Assembly: GCF_963675165.1 (NCBI RefSeq)
Contig: NC_087383.1
Location: 3,874,979 to 3,938,978 of the forward strand
Length of the DNA: 64,000 nucleotides
Reading direction: 5' to 3'
Source: Halichondria panicea
Taxonomy: Eukaryota > Porifera > Demospongiae > Suberitida > Halichondriidae
Part shown: positions 38,015-49,911 of the stretch, piece after piece
Position numbering within the stretch: the first letter of the stretch is position 1
Layout: each line of letters begins with the position of its first letter
Program-made: the position numbers and the translations under genes
Notes under the pieces: model-generated
Databases searched by the model: none
Told to the model about the DNA's origin: nothing
What the model saw: the letters and a program-made list of their open reading frames with translations, nothing else

Positions 38015-41000
38015 TCATGCATCCGTAAAAATCTCAGGTAATCCATTTCTCTTCCTCTTATTGTTAGCGTCCCTGAATATTGTCTTGGTACAAAATCTTA
38101 GGCTGCCGGGTATGTACAATCGTGTAAGTTCAGAGCTGTGGGTGGTTAGATGTCTGGCAAGTATCTTCATTCCATCTTCTGTTATTGAGTCATTACCCAA
38201 TATGCTCAGTGTTTTAATCTTGTTGATCAGTCCAGTTGATAGCTCCTCGATCCTTTGATTAGTCAGTTTACAGAAACCCAAGTACAGTGTTCTCAGAGTC
38301 TTATTGACTGCAAGTCCAGCAGCAATGTAACGACAGCTAGTCACTGTGTTATAAGACAAATCAAGATGCTCGAGGGAATTGTTCGTATTAAAAAGTTGAT
38401 AGAGGGTAGCTCCATTGTTGTCAGATATTTTTAGTGAGCAACTGCTCAGGTCCAGTCTCTTTAATGATGTGTTAGTTGACAAGGCCTCACAGATATTGTT
38501 TAGCTCAGTGTTACCAATAATATTGCCTGACGACAAATTAAGGCTTTCAAGAGTAGTGTTTGTACTCAGTAGTCGAGGGATTGCTCCGTGATCGTTGAGA
38601 GATAGTGAGCAGCTGGAGAGATTGAGGCTCTTTAATGATGTGTTAGTTGACAAGGCTTGACAGAGTGTGCTAAGTCCACTGTTGCCAATGGCATTAGCAG
38701 ACAAAATCAATGTAGATATTGAAGTAGTGTTCTCGATCATTTCAGCGATATGGCGTATCCCATTATCACGAATCTCATTATTAAAAAGATTAAGACTGAT
38801 CTTAGAGTGAGAGTGTAGACACTTGGAGAGTCCTCGGGCCAATAATTTGCTGCCTTGATCACCAATAGAGCAACTATCAAGGCTAAGTGCGCATCCAATA
38901 CTGGTGTTGGAACAAACTGATGCTGATACGAAATATCCAACAGATAGACAGTCAATAGGATTCATTGTAGTGAAATCAAAGTTTAGAGAGTGATTAAGAA
39001 GATTAGCCACAAACACATACAGTGACGAGTCTTCAACTTCGTACAAACAGTTGATGAGAGACAACAAAAGGATTTTTGGCTCACTATACTTCTTTTCTTT
39101 CTCACTTTTGGCAACCTTTCTGACCAGATCAAAAACAGTAGCTGGAACTGGACACAAGAATCGAGGTAGCAAGCTAAGGATTGGTCTACTAGTTCTCAGT
39201 TTGGTGATACCAGCATAAAACTGGAAGACTGCACTGAATCGAGGATTACCAAACAGCTTCTGGAAGACAGAAATCTGTTGCTTGGGAGACATGAGAGATA
39301 TGTGGATTGCTGCTAGTAGCTCTTGAATAGACAAGTGGAGAAAGCAGTAGTAAACCAGATGACCATCGCTAATGATACTGGAAACAGTTTGTAATAATCC
39401 AATGTTAGAAATTTCCTTCGTAATGTGAAGAGCGGCCAAATCACTGTCAGTAAATGTCGCTTTGTTTTCTTCAATCCCATGATATGCAAGTTGATACATT
39501 TGTACGGAAGATGTTCTGATTTCTGTGGGCAGTGAGTCTGGAGATGTGATGTCTCCCACTGGAGTGGTCTTCCCTAACTTATCCTGGAGGTATCTCTTGA
39601 GAGTGCTCTGGACAACAGATGTGAATATCCCGTGGTTGGATGTGGGGAGTGAATAGTTATAAGAAAGGAAGCAATTAACGACAATGGAAGCATTGAGGGG
39701 GAGGTAGCAGCTTCCTTCTACCACTGGGTTCTCTCGAATTCTCTCCAGTAGAGTCTGCACAGCTTGTGAGTCACCTTTCAGACACTCAGTGAAGTACTGC
39801 TCTAGTTCATGTGGAGTAAACCCCAGCACCTCCACCCTAGACGAGACTAGTGGGTGGAGCTCAGCCGAAGATGACGGTCGAGATGTTACGATCATAGCGC
39901 AATCATGTAGAACTTCTTTTTGTGACATGTTTGGTCGGATTAGTTTGTTGATGATCGAGTCTCTAGGGAGGTCAGAAGGAAGCTCGTCCCATCCGTCCAG
40001 CACCCACAGTACACCTTTGCCATACAGTGATTTTATTACTGCCTCTGTCACATTAGCCACGGCCGTATCGATGCAGGGAAGTATGTCAGCAATTGTCTTT
40101 GCTTCTCTAACAAGGGGATCTCTCAGTCTCACGAGGATTGCAATATCAAACTCTTGGAATAGTTTCCCCTTTGCCCACTCCTGACAGATGTGTAGAGCAA
40201 GGGTGCTCTTGCCAGAGCCGGGAGCTCCTTCAATCAAAACAAAGTTTCTTCTATCTCTAATCTCAGAGAAAATGTTCGTCAAGTTAACCGGAGTTTTTTG
40301 AAGTAAAATATCGTCGATTTTTCCTGTGATTGTTAAATTAACAAATTCATAATCGATTCTACCTCTCTGTATTTCTTCCTTCTGAATCATGGCCAGTTTG
40401 AACATTTTGTTTGTTGGGACGGGAGGCCATTGTGTGGCTGATGTGGATACTTGTGCTCTGTAGCGACTTTTTAGGTAGTTCCTGTACGAAGAGAGCTTGT
40501 GGTTTAGCAGGACCCTTTCTCGAGAAGGGGGACACGAGGTGGTGGAGTCTGCATGGGGAAACAAATCAATAGGTGAGTGCCATTCCTATAGTGATATATA
40601 GATAGAAAAGTGTGCGTGTGTAAAAATATAGGATTAGCTGAGTTGAAGAGTGAAGAGTTCCTTATTTGGTTGCAATCATTTCCAAACATATTATGGTATC
40701 ACAATGACTAAACGTAGTCTCGCGGACCCAGACCCTGAAAGAGGGTCTGGCCAATTTCACCGTACAGAGTTGTGATGACCGCGCCACAAATATCGTGGCG
40801 GATAAGTGTTTGTAGTAAGTTATGAAACCGCACAGCTGCACCGCTAGATTTGGCAAATCTAATTATGTGCATGGTTTCACACATCTGTCCTCCAACCACT
40901 AACCACTTATCAATGCAGCTAATGTGTAATTTGCCAGACGATACTATATCGGCTGGTCCACGAGACTAGGCCAAACGTATATGGTATCACAATGACCACA

Positions 41001-41457
41001 TGACAGTTCAGACTCACATTTGTCAGACAAGTACTTGCATACTTGAACAGCAATGTTTTCTTTGAGCAGAGAGAGTAAGATGAGTAGCAGAGCTCGGAAA
41101 GTGGCATCTAGTCCGTTGGTCAGTGTCCAGCATTTCAGAGCCAGTAACATTCCCGCCAGAGTGCCATCTACATGTGCTCTAGTCCTCACGTCAGTTTGTT
41201 CTCCAGGTGAGAGCTCCAGTTTTTCAAGATAGCCTTTGTGAACATTGTCGAAACATGCTGCTAACTCAGGTAGATCTGGTTCCTGTATTGCTGTATTGAG
41301 CTGCTTATCAGTCAGTTTCATTTCTGTTTTCAAACTGTCAATTGTGAGTTCTGAAAATAGATAGCAAGCAAGCACACAAAGTTAGCAATCACCAATGAGG
41401 GTTTATAGTAAAACATATGACTGAGTCTTCACCTTGTTTCTGCTCTTTAGTGGCCAT
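38015..41457 (-). CDS. Death-NACHT-LRR (NLR-type) innate immune receptor, copy A
   Basis: Three exons, 41457-41433, 41350-41018 and 40548-38015, join in phase to 963 codons. Exon 1 gives MATKEQKQ. Exon 2 encodes a Death-type helical domain (residues 9-119) with LELSPGEQTDV and GMLLALKCW. Exon 3 holds a NACHT NTPase with Walker A GAPGSGKST (about residues 227-235), Walker B VLWVLDGWDE (299-308) and the sensor-like VTSRPSS (about 340), then a helical region and leucine-rich repeats from about residue 670 (e.g. LKSLNLSSCSL, LEHLDLSYNTV). By family, such proteins are cytoplasmic sensors that oligomerise through NACHT and signal through the Death domain. No frame breaks; introns have GT..AG ends. 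The ligand cannot be inferred. It is one of two intact copies in a tandem duplication. Confidence 0.9.
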
Positions 41458-42880
41458 TCCAGCAAATAAATCTGTGCCTTGTATGTCTGAAATCAAGGCC
41501 GGGTATTGTTTGCTAGACTGGCGGCGACAGCCGCCCGAGCACGCACACTAGGGGCCAGTCTAGCCTCGATCCCAGGCCGATCCATCTCTAATTGAACGCT
41601 AGGTCGCCTCCTCGGCCTGGTATTGATTGTATCTGGGCGTGTATCTGGGCATGTGCTGTGGTTGCTGTGGTTGCTCAGGTATTTCGCTAAAAAAGAGCGA
41701 ATACCTGAGCATGGAGCGAATAGAACACTAATAGTGTATGAAAATCACCGTAAAATCACAAAGAACTCCGTGTCATAGGTCTATTCTTTGCAAGTTTAGT
41801 GTCATAGATATAGGCTTAGCTAGCTAGAGTGTGAGGACCTGTCTTGTGCGAAGGAAGAAGGAGCATCACTCTTGTGAAAGAACAGACCTAGGTTCTCAAG
41901 TTTCTGCTATCAGTGGCTACCTTTGATTGACTACACAATTTAATACAAGCGCTTGATTAGACCATTGATTGCCAGATACACTTGGTAGAGTCTATCCTCA
42001 GACTCTGGCCATCGATCTCTTGTATACTATGCTCAGGGGTGTCCACAAGTGGCTGGGCCTGGGATGTATTGTCAAGGTGAGCGATATAAATCAATAATAC
42101 CCTTTCATCATTGGAAATTGTACACTATAGCCTATAGCCCAATCCTTGGTATCTGGATCAAGATATGACATTACGGCACTGGCACTGGTGTTGTGTTAGC
42201 CTCCTTCACCGGCCTTCAAGGAAGTGCGGCCTGGGATCGTGGCTAGTTTGTGTGGACCATCACTGTGAGTTACAAAATGTATAGTGGAATGGTGAATTTA
42301 AGTTCATACTAATTTGTATACAGGAGCAAAATGGAACCTTCCCCTCCAACCCCCGTCGTACTCCTCCTAGCTGATGGGTGTGAACTCATTGAAAGAGGAT
42401 GCCCCAGTGCCACTCGTGTCCTTCCCAAGGGTCCGATCTTATAGAACTACCTGCACTAAAACTACTGACGTGGAATGGCTCTTTCAACACTTGTGGTTGC
42501 TATCCTGACCAGTGACGTCAGGATTCTACTGTCTCTTGATGCACTGTGAACACACAATCTTTGTTATGCCACCTGAAGGCTTAGCAGGCATATCCAACGC
42601 AGTATTTATTCAGTCTTCCTGGAAGCTCTTGTTTGAGATCTTCACTTTTAAACATCTGCATTTATTATGGACGCAGTACTGCTGTGCACAGTATTAATTT
42701 CTAGTGTCATTATATCATTATTTTTAGCCAACTGTGATAATTAAACTGAAGATTTTACAGTACATAGCTGATACTTACCAGTTTCCCGTCACGCCCAGAT
42801 ACAATCAATACCAGGCCAAGGAGGCGACCTAGCGTTCAATTAGAGACAGATCGGCCTGGGATCGAGGCTAGGGGCCAGTC
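41458..42880. other. NLR upstream region with foldback elements
   Basis: Any promoter of NLR copy A would lie here. TAGCCTCG-family copies are visible at 41572-41725 (including a GCTCAGGTATTCGCT hairpin), 42196-42246 and 42790-42871. The rest shows no supported gene; short open stretches near 41940-42080 and 42330-42440 lack recognisable products. Confidence 0.45.
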
Positions 42881-43136
42881 TAGTTGTTTGCATGGCTTGC
42901 AAAGAAAAGTGGGTGTATCTTGTTAGAGGGTGTGGTAAATCATGGATCGAGGCCGATTACTCTCTCTTCCCCGGCCCCCTGAGCTGAGAAAAGGGGGAAG
43001 GACTGCATGGCCCTCAGATTTGTCACTTGGGTAAGAATCAGACTGTTTCTGGTAGACTACATGGTACTTGGTAAGAACGGATGTTCAACCATGCATACAT
43101 GCACTATTTTATTATCTGATTTTCACATACCCCACA

Positions 43137-43345
43137 GAGACGAAACCTGGCTCCATTGCTAAAGTATTACAGCATTCTCCGAATGGAAAGATGGCGAGTC
43201 AATTGATCAGCCATAGATTTATTGTCTGGTTCATCTCTCGGTTTACGTTACCTTGTAAAGTCGTAGATTATGTTTTTCTGTACAGTTTGAGCTGAGGCTG
43301 AGAATGCTGCCCTGTCAGTAATGAACCCGACGTCTTCAAGTAAGA
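43137..43345 (+). pseudogene. Duplicated exon-like segments of unit A
   Basis: AGACGAAACCTGGCTCCATT to GAATGGAAAGATG (43137-43199) and a segment from about 43284 containing GCTGAGAATGCTGCCCTGTC match 53382-53444 and 53531-53580 in unit B. In unit B both could be exons bounded by AG and GT; in unit A the first has GC instead of GT at its donor and the second has a 4-base insertion. They encode ETKPGSIAKVLQHSPNGKM and (unit B) FEAENAALSVMNPT. I cannot place these peptides in a family; by position they may belong to the kinesin-like gene downstream. Confidence 0.4.
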
Positions 43346-43988
43346 AATTATTATGATTACCGTAATACCTTTAATTAAAGCGGTACTTTTTAATCATTAC
43401 AAAGCCAGAAGTCGCTTCTTTTAGAGGTTGAAAAATTGTGTTAAAAACCTGATGTCACATCTAATTATAGATAGCTCTACTCAGTCTATACTTCCCTGAT
43501 TTCTAGCCGCTTAAAAAGGTGTTTTTCATAACGTGGGTTAGAATCTATCGATGCTAGGGTGTACCTACATTTACTTCCATTTAGGACATGACATTAAAAA
43601 ATAATTGTCAACGCAGCTGTCGCTACTTCTAGAGGTCAGAAAATTACCTATAGTTTGCTTGAGAGTGTCGCATATTTGGAGGGTCGCCTTAGTTAGAGGT
43701 CTTACAGTACCAAAACTGCAGAGTTGAGTTTTTGCACTCTCTGATTGCCATGTATTAAATGTGCACCTTTGGAGAATTAAATCTCTCAAGTGATGCCTCG
43801 AGGAATGTTTTGCTTGGTAATTATAGGAAACAGAAGTTGTATTTGATTATGTATTTTTTGCCATAATTATGTATCTACAAAAAGAGGTCAGAGTTCACAA
43901 TGGCTGCTACCAGGCAGCACAGCTTTTGCTGCGCTTTTATGACTCTTGTAGCTAATAAATCATTAAATTAGTTCAAAGCTACATGTAG

Positions 43989-44440
43989 GCTAACTCATAA
44001 GTTGGTTGGGTTGTCTGAGGAGCCGATTTCCCTCCCCCAAGATATTTACCAGTTCATTGCGATCGGGGAGAGTAAGTTACTATCACTTGTGCACCTTGGT
44101 GAACCTGTCTGTCTAATGTGATCACCCTGTAGCCAGGTTAATGGCCCAGTCTCCATAGGGTTGGTTTCAACCTGTGTTAGTATGTCACCTCTTTATTACG
44201 GCCACTGTTAGTATGCCTGAGTGTGACCCTCAGCCTTAGCCTTGTGTGCACATGCATGTACATGCATGCTGCCTGTGCACCTGATGTGCTGGTAATGTGT
44301 ATAATCTCTTCTACTCAGAGAACCGGACATTTGGATCTACCAATGCTAATGAGCACAGCTCAAGATCACACACAATATTCAAGCTGACCATTGAAAGCAG
44401 GGTTAGAGATGAGGAACGCACTATCAGGGTGGCCTCTCTG
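43989..44440 (+). pseudogene. CENP-E-like (kinesin-7) motor fragment
   Basis: Two exons, 43989-44071 and 44319-44440, with matching phase and GT..AG borders, read LVGLSEEPISLPQDIYQFIA then GEKNRTFGSTNANEHSSRSH and TIFKLTIESR. NxxSSRSHTIF is the kinesin switch I motif, and GL.EE..S...V..LI..GE.NR.FG.TN.N is the spacing of kinesin-7 motors. Upstream P-loop and downstream switch II (DLAGSE) exons are not found in the window, so it is a partial copy, probably not functional. A remnant of the second exon's end (GTGTCCTCTCTG then GTGAGT) is in unit B at 53918-53935. Confidence 0.65.
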
Positions 44441-44696
44441 GTGAGTGGGTTGGGCAAGTGTGTGTGTATACAGCTGTGAATAAATTCTTGACTGATTGAC
44501 GTCGGCACTGCTCCCAGGGTACATGTATGATGAATATACAGGTTGGTTATTCTGTTGAAGTAAACTTTATGACCGACTTTGAGCAGCTATAATTATAAGC
44601 ACTGCAATAATTACGTCCCTGGTAATCTGCTATTTCATTGTACACTAATTAATGTATTAAAGCTATTTTCTCAATTAAATCTTCTGTTGCTTGCAG

Positions 44697-44774
44697 TTGC
44701 ACCTCAAGCTTAAGGGCAAGCTCAGAGGTCTGGAGAATTGGACCAACAGCTGTGATAAGTCAGCGCTATCAAAG
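44697..44774 (+). pseudogene. Coiled-coil-like exon, unit A
   Basis: A 78-base open exon between CTTGCAG and GTGAGC encodes LHLKLKGKLRGLENWTNSCD and KSALSK. The unit B counterpart is 54797-54868, which is two codons shorter. Heptad-like Leu spacing is compatible with a kinesin stalk, but this is inference from position. Confidence 0.4.
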
Positions 44775-44784
44775 GTGAGCTCAA

Positions 44785-44880
44785 TCACTTTACCGATTAT
44801 ACGCCGCCGCAGACGCATTAATGCGTCATGTCGGTATGACGCCATAGACGCATTTTTGCGTCAACCGCAGTAATCCGGCT
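44785..44880. repeat. GACGCA-rich palindromic segment
   Basis: CGCAGACGCATTAATGCGTC followed by ATGACGCCATAGACGCATTTTTGCGTC forms two back-to-back short hairpins, directly after the donor of the 44697-44774 exon. Confidence 0.5.
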
Positions 44881-45095
44881 TCTCTCTGCTCTAAAGAAAC
44901 CAGGGAGCGGTTGCTGCTATTTTAACGCTACTACTACGTCCAGTTACTGTTCAGGTAAGTATATATGCAGTCAAAACTTTGTACTGTGCAGAAAATATTT
45001 TGGCAATACACGCTTGAATATGTAGCTAGTTTACAAATTAAATATTAATTATTGGCATGAACAAACACTATCAAAAAATTATATAGAGCTACTAG

Positions 45096-45292
45096 CATGG
45101 CTAAGAGGCCACACTAGATCAGTGAGGAGGTGCTGCATGAAATTGTAGGCTACCCACTAGCTCTGGGACCTGCACAGATTGACATAGAAGACCCAGTAGC
45201 CAGAGTACAGCAAGGTAACAAAGATGTGCCAGTCATGGAGGGCAGTGATGATGAGTTTTCTGGTTGAGAACAGTTTGGAGAGGAGCTGGAAG
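45096..45292 (+). other. Degenerate open stretch, unit A
   Basis: Reads MAKRPH, stop, ISEEVLHEIVGYPLALGPAQ and then acidic residues, with another stop near 45265. Composition (acidic, start Met, GT donor at 45293) recalls the first exon of transposase genes such as the one at 32178-32316, but there is no direct match. Confidence 0.25.
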
Positions 45293-45481
45293 GTAAATGC
45301 AACAAATAAAATGGCTTCACTCAATGTATAGAATAAAAACAAGAACATCAAATACCCGGTACAGTATAACAATAATTACAACATTAAATTATCAAAAATG
45401 TAGATCTGCATCGACACTGCATGAGCTGACCACTGTTGTGAAAGTCCTACCACCAACGTCAACCTTCCTGTACATGGCATT

Positions 45482-45510
45482 GTCTGTGCGCGTGTATGTG
45501 TGTAAGTGGA

Positions 45511-45551
<41 letters not shown>

Positions 45552-46150
45552 GTACGTATGTGTGTGTGTGTGTGTTTGCATGCGCGCGTGTGGATTTGTG
45601 TGTGTGTGTGCGTGTGCATGTGCACGTGGGTGTCAGTGGCGGATCCAGGAAATATGAAAGGGGGGTTCCAAACTACGAGCGTGCAGCGTGAGTAGTGAAA
45701 GTCGCACGTAGCGCGAAATTTTTTGGGGTTACGCCCACTTCCGGTCACACGTGACTAGGGGAAGTCCCATAATAAACTTGCTAGCTAGCTAGCTCTGCCA
45801 CGAACAGTCAACTAGCTAACCTAGGCTAACCTGAACACTCCTTTGGCAGTTGATGCATCAGAACAACAGGTACAATCATTGAATCAAGCTACAATACTGA
45901 TAAATAGCTACAATACAGATAAATAGCTAGCTGGTAGCTGTAGTAAAGCCACAATAGCTTAGTCTGAAAGGGGGGATCCATGGCACCCTGGGATCCCCCC
46001 CTGGATCCGCCACTGGGTGTGGGTATGTGTGTTTGCGTACGTATGTGTGTGTGTGTGTGTGTGTGTGCGTGTGCATGTGGTGTGGGTGTGCGTGTGTGTG
46101 CGTGTGTGTACGAGAGTGTTTGTGTATGCTTGTATGTGTGCGTGTGTCTA
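45482..46150. repeat. GT-rich simple repeats flanking a transposon
   Basis: GT/GTGC runs at 45512-45632 and 46016-46146. Open frames here are artefacts of the repeat. Confidence 0.85.
45634..46015. mobile_element. CAGTGGCGGATCCAGG inverted-repeat element with GGTGT duplication
   Basis: Left end CAGTGGCGGATCCAGG and right end CCTGGATCCGCCACTG are exact inverses; GGTGT lies directly on both sides (45629-45633, 46016-46020). It is 382 bp with G- and C-run subterminal regions and no ORF, closely similar in plan to 26857-27254. Confidence 0.85.
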
Positions 46151-46439
46151 ACCATGTATTCTACTCTTGACAGAGGCGACTCCAAGGTACTCCAAAAGGG
46201 ACCCAGTGGCAGTGATCAATTGATAGCAAAGTATTCATGGACATATACAGCAGTAGCCACAACATCAGACACTTTTTATATCTATTGTTAGTTACGCAAA
46301 GAATTATAATCGTTACTGATGGTCCAAAAAATGTTTTTCAAGGCTTGAAGAACGAAAGGCGAGGCTATTATTTTACTATTCAAGGGCTATATATAATTAC
46401 ATAATAGGTTATACACACTCTAATCATAATGTTGGTGTA

Positions 46440-47040
46440 GTCAACAAACGTAATATGTATCCTGGCTCACCTCGCTGCTACTGCCACTGTTCACTGTACA
46501 TACGCGGCCCCACCTCCGGATTATTGGATCCAACCACACCTACATGTAGTGTACGTATGTAGATCTACACAAAGAAGGCTAATCAATGCTGCTTAGCACT
46601 ACAAATTCTAGATACAACTATCTACCATGTACAGTCAGTACCAGACCATAGAGCTTCTAGCGATTCTACAAACGCATGCAACAAGTACGAACAAGTACTA
46701 TAGCAACTACAACCGGTTGTATTTTTAATATTAATTTTATGCGCCTGATTTTAAGTAAATTGAAGTCTATAATAGGTGATGCAGGCCCTAAAGTAGACTC
46801 TAAACATTCAGTAGATTCAACATACAGCTTAGGAAGCTTGTACTCACCTTTTTACCACTGCCACTGTTTCTCTTTACACATAGCTGCCTCTGGTTATAAG
46901 CCACACCCAGTACCTTGTGTAGCTGCACAGAAAAAGGCTAAGCAACGCTTCTCAGCACAACAAACTCTACAGCTACGTCCTATATACTTAGTACAGTCAA
47001 TAAGTATTAGGCTGTATGACACTTCTAGCGAATGGAAAAA
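46440..47040. repeat. Diverged direct repeat, about 200 bp, two copies
   Basis: 46480-46640 and 46850-47030 share, in order, CTGCCACTGTT, ACACATA or ACATACG, CCACACC, ACAAAGAAGGCTAA or GAAAAAGGCTAAGCAA, CTTAGCAC or CTCAGCAC, and CTTCTAGCGA. An ORF at 46676-47146 crosses the second copy but shows no recognisable domain. Confidence 0.5.
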
Positions 47041-47522
47041 GCCATGTAACAAAGTAGTATTATACGCAACTACTACTTACCGCTTGACAGAAGCAGATCA
47101 CAGCCAAACCTTCGAGATAGTAAGCGATTCGGGCATCATCTTGTAGATCTTTGACTGGTCTTTCTTCCTAGTCTAACTTGCACAATCAAAAGTCGAAGCG
47201 CTTTCAAGTTACGAACAGTTTTCTAAGAACATTGGGACCAGTGGATCAGGTAATATCCACCTAGGCCAGCCAAACTCTGAAGGAGCTTTGAATACTCAGG
47301 TGCTCTGCACTACAACCGTCTCCCGCTATCCTCAAAATCATGTCCCACCTAATTAAAGTTGTTCAAAACCTCCCTGAAAACCCTACACATTACAATCTAG
47401 GAGAACACCTGTCATATATGAATTAATTATCTATATGTACGTTTTATATTTTTTCTTTTCTTTTATATAGGACCTGCATGAAAACCTACCATTATGGTGG
47501 ATGCAGCATTCCTATCCAAATG

Positions 47523-47527
47523 AAAAT

Positions 47528-47557
<30 letters not shown>
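47523..47557. repeat. (TATC)n microsatellite
   Basis: About eight uninterrupted TCTA/TATC units. Confidence 0.9.
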
Positions 47558-47558
<1 letters not shown>

Positions 47559-48133
47559 ACTGACTAATTTGTGCATTTTTTAAAAATCAATATGGCTGCG
47601 GGGGTGTTCCCGCAACGTGACGTCATGGCGTATATTCGGGAGTACAGTCAATCGATGTACACTAAGCTGTGTCTTGTGTTTTATTAGTGAGCATTTTTAG
47701 TTATTTATGTGGTACGAATATATATTTCATGCTTGTGCACAGTTCAATTCCAGTGCTTTACAATTTTCATTCTCCTCACAGCAGCTGTCCAGACGGAGGA
47801 CCATGTGTCTGAGTCTTCTCTCACGTGACACTGCGTCCCACCAGCCCTGGTCTGAGGCCCCTCCCCCCACAACCGCCTCTCTCACTTTAGCCCCACTCAA
47901 ATCCTCAACCAAGTCTGTATCCTTTTGCTCCAAGATTATGTGACGAGTCCTTCAGAGTGCACTTCACTCCTACCAGATTCATGAAGTTCCTGAATGAGCA
48001 GGAGGTGAGAGGAGGAATGTTTGTGCTCAAATATCTTTAATGACCCTTTACCTGTCAATGTGGATCAATTGCAATGTTGTTTGGGAGTAGATCTTTACCA
48101 AATGCATAATTATTATGTTTTCATACCCCCTAG

Positions 48134-48735
48134 ATTGGCAGTGAGAAGAAGTCCAGTCCTCTAGACAGTATCAGAGGGCCTCCCTCGTTTCTTACCACCC
48201 ACTGAGGTGAGAGATACACATGTGCAGTACAAGTTTAGAATATTCAGTGGCCTTTAGATCTACTATTTGCTAGGCATTACTTTTTTGCTAGTGAGCTGCA
48301 TTTCTCTATGCTCTGAATAGCCGATCTGATGGTGTACTGTGTGATTGCAGCTGTATGTACACATACGCTACTATCTCTTTATAATAGTTATTGCAACAAC
48401 CCTGATAGCAGATGCCTATTTAATACGTAACTACAGTCCAACTTTAAGCTGACCTTTATCTCAAAGTGGGAGAATACCGCTAAATTTCATTGCCAGATTT
48501 TCTGTAGTTGACTGTACATGTACGTCACTATTGTATGTCGAGTATTCTCCACCTGGCAGCAACTTATTGATGTTCCCCTGTCAGGTTGAGGAGAAGAGTG
48601 AGACCAATCGATGTCTAGAGGACAACCTGCTGAGGTAGTTGGAGGAGAAGTTGCTCGAGAGGTCTCAAATCATGGACCCGGGTGTCATAGCTGAGCTGGA
48701 GTGAGAATTGGAACTGGCCAACAGAAAGGCAGATG
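48134..48735 (+). pseudogene. Stalk-like exon remnants, unit A
   Basis: Segments reading IGSEKKSSPLDSIRGPPSF (from 48134) and, after a TCAG acceptor at about 48584, VEEKSETNRCLEDNLLR, stop, LEEKLLERSQIMDPGV. The unit B copies at 55590-55655 and 55877-56015 are the same peptides without the internal stop (RELEEKLLERSQ). High Glu/Leu content suggests coiled coil. The in-frame TAG in unit A marks decay. Confidence 0.45.
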
Positions 48736-48795
48736 TGAGTTTAGTATGAACATGTATATGCACTCGGTGAATACTGTATAATTAATACATGTACA

Positions 48796-48975
48796 GTAGA
48801 CTCTCGTTAATCAGCCACCCTTGGGACAGTGCAGCTTGGCCAGATCAGCGAGGTGGTTTGCATTTCAGAAAATAGTCGCGGCTTAAAAACGACCCTACCT
48901 CTAATCTAATGACTAATTTTGCAGTTTTGTCTCAAGAATAATTAATCATTTTGCTCTCTATTTCCAATTTTATCC
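48796..48975. mobile_element. Partial TACAGTAGACTCTCG element
   Basis: TACAGTAGACTCTCGTTAAT head followed by CCCTTGGGACAGTGCAGCTT and TCGCGGCTTAAAAACGACC, matching the left part of 6313-6740. No right end found. Confidence 0.55.
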
Positions 48976-49070
48976 GCTTGACTGAAGCTCAGACTCTACT
49001 ACTAATCTAGGCTTAACAATTAATTCCTACATGCAGTGTGAGGTTATTAATTTATGCCCCAATCTTCATG

Positions 49071-49327
49071 CAGGGGCGTAGCAAGCAACTTTAAAGTGGT
49101 CAGGCCAACTTACAATTAAAGGTCAACTGTTTTTCTACTATTGGGTTTTTCTACTATTGGAACTTTTGCATACAGTGGTGAATTTTTACCTAAGAAAAAG
49201 GTCATCACTTTTCCTCACCAAAACAGCGTGCGCATTATCACTCACAATATTTACGACCATTACCTACACAGCTACAAAAAGTGGTTAGGCCAAAACCTGG
49301 CCAGCCTGACCGCTTGCTACGGCCTTG
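49071..49327. mobile_element. CAGGGGCGTAGCAAGC inverted-repeat element
   Basis: Left end CAGGGGCGTAGCAAGC and right end GCTTGCTACGGCCTTG are inverse with two mismatches over 257 bp. It belongs with the CAG..CTG elements at 26857 and 45634 by its ends; flanking duplications are not clean. Confidence 0.55.
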
Positions 49328-49911
49328 ATCTTATGTGCAACGTTATGCTATAATAATGTGAATATTATTTCTCATTCGCCCAGGTTCAGGTTCGGAAATG
49401 TTAATTGTGTTTGAGATCACGTCAGGCAGATAGAGAAGGTGGAGCTGGTCCTCCAGGTGAGGGTGTGTGTACAGGTAGAATTAATTTGGTAGGTACGTAA
49501 AGTGTTCAAGAAGTTTACTGTCTTGTGTCAGGTATAGTGTTGGTATGCTTGTATACTGTGTATGTAAGTACATGTATTCATTTGTCTTACAAATATATGC
49601 GTTCTTTGTCTTATACCAGTTGAAGTTCTCCCGACCTGCTTCAGCTGCAATACGAGGGCCTGGCAATCATGAAGATGTTTGGAAGGGACGTTAATCTGCT
49701 CATCTTCCTATAAACAAAAGGCGTGGATTTCACTAGCTAATTACTTGCATGTATAATTATATATTCATTGACAATTTACAGCGCATTTCATTATTAATGC
49801 GCTATAGTTGTAAAAACCTTAAATTTGTTTTACTATACTATCGCTAATTTTCTCAAATTATTTGAATATCATCATGGCAGAAAAAAATTATTACATGTAT
49901 TGTTAAAACTA

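Noticed and set aside
38737-40184. Open frames on the plus strand and in other minus frames within NLR gene A
   Set aside because: Shadows of the real coding frame.
45297-46291. Several open frames on both strands rich in Val/Cys or His/Thr
   Set aside because: They translate GT-rich simple repeats and a non-coding transposon.
46676-47146. A 156-codon open frame
   Set aside because: It crosses a diverged direct repeat, shows no domain, and no splice or homologue context supports it.
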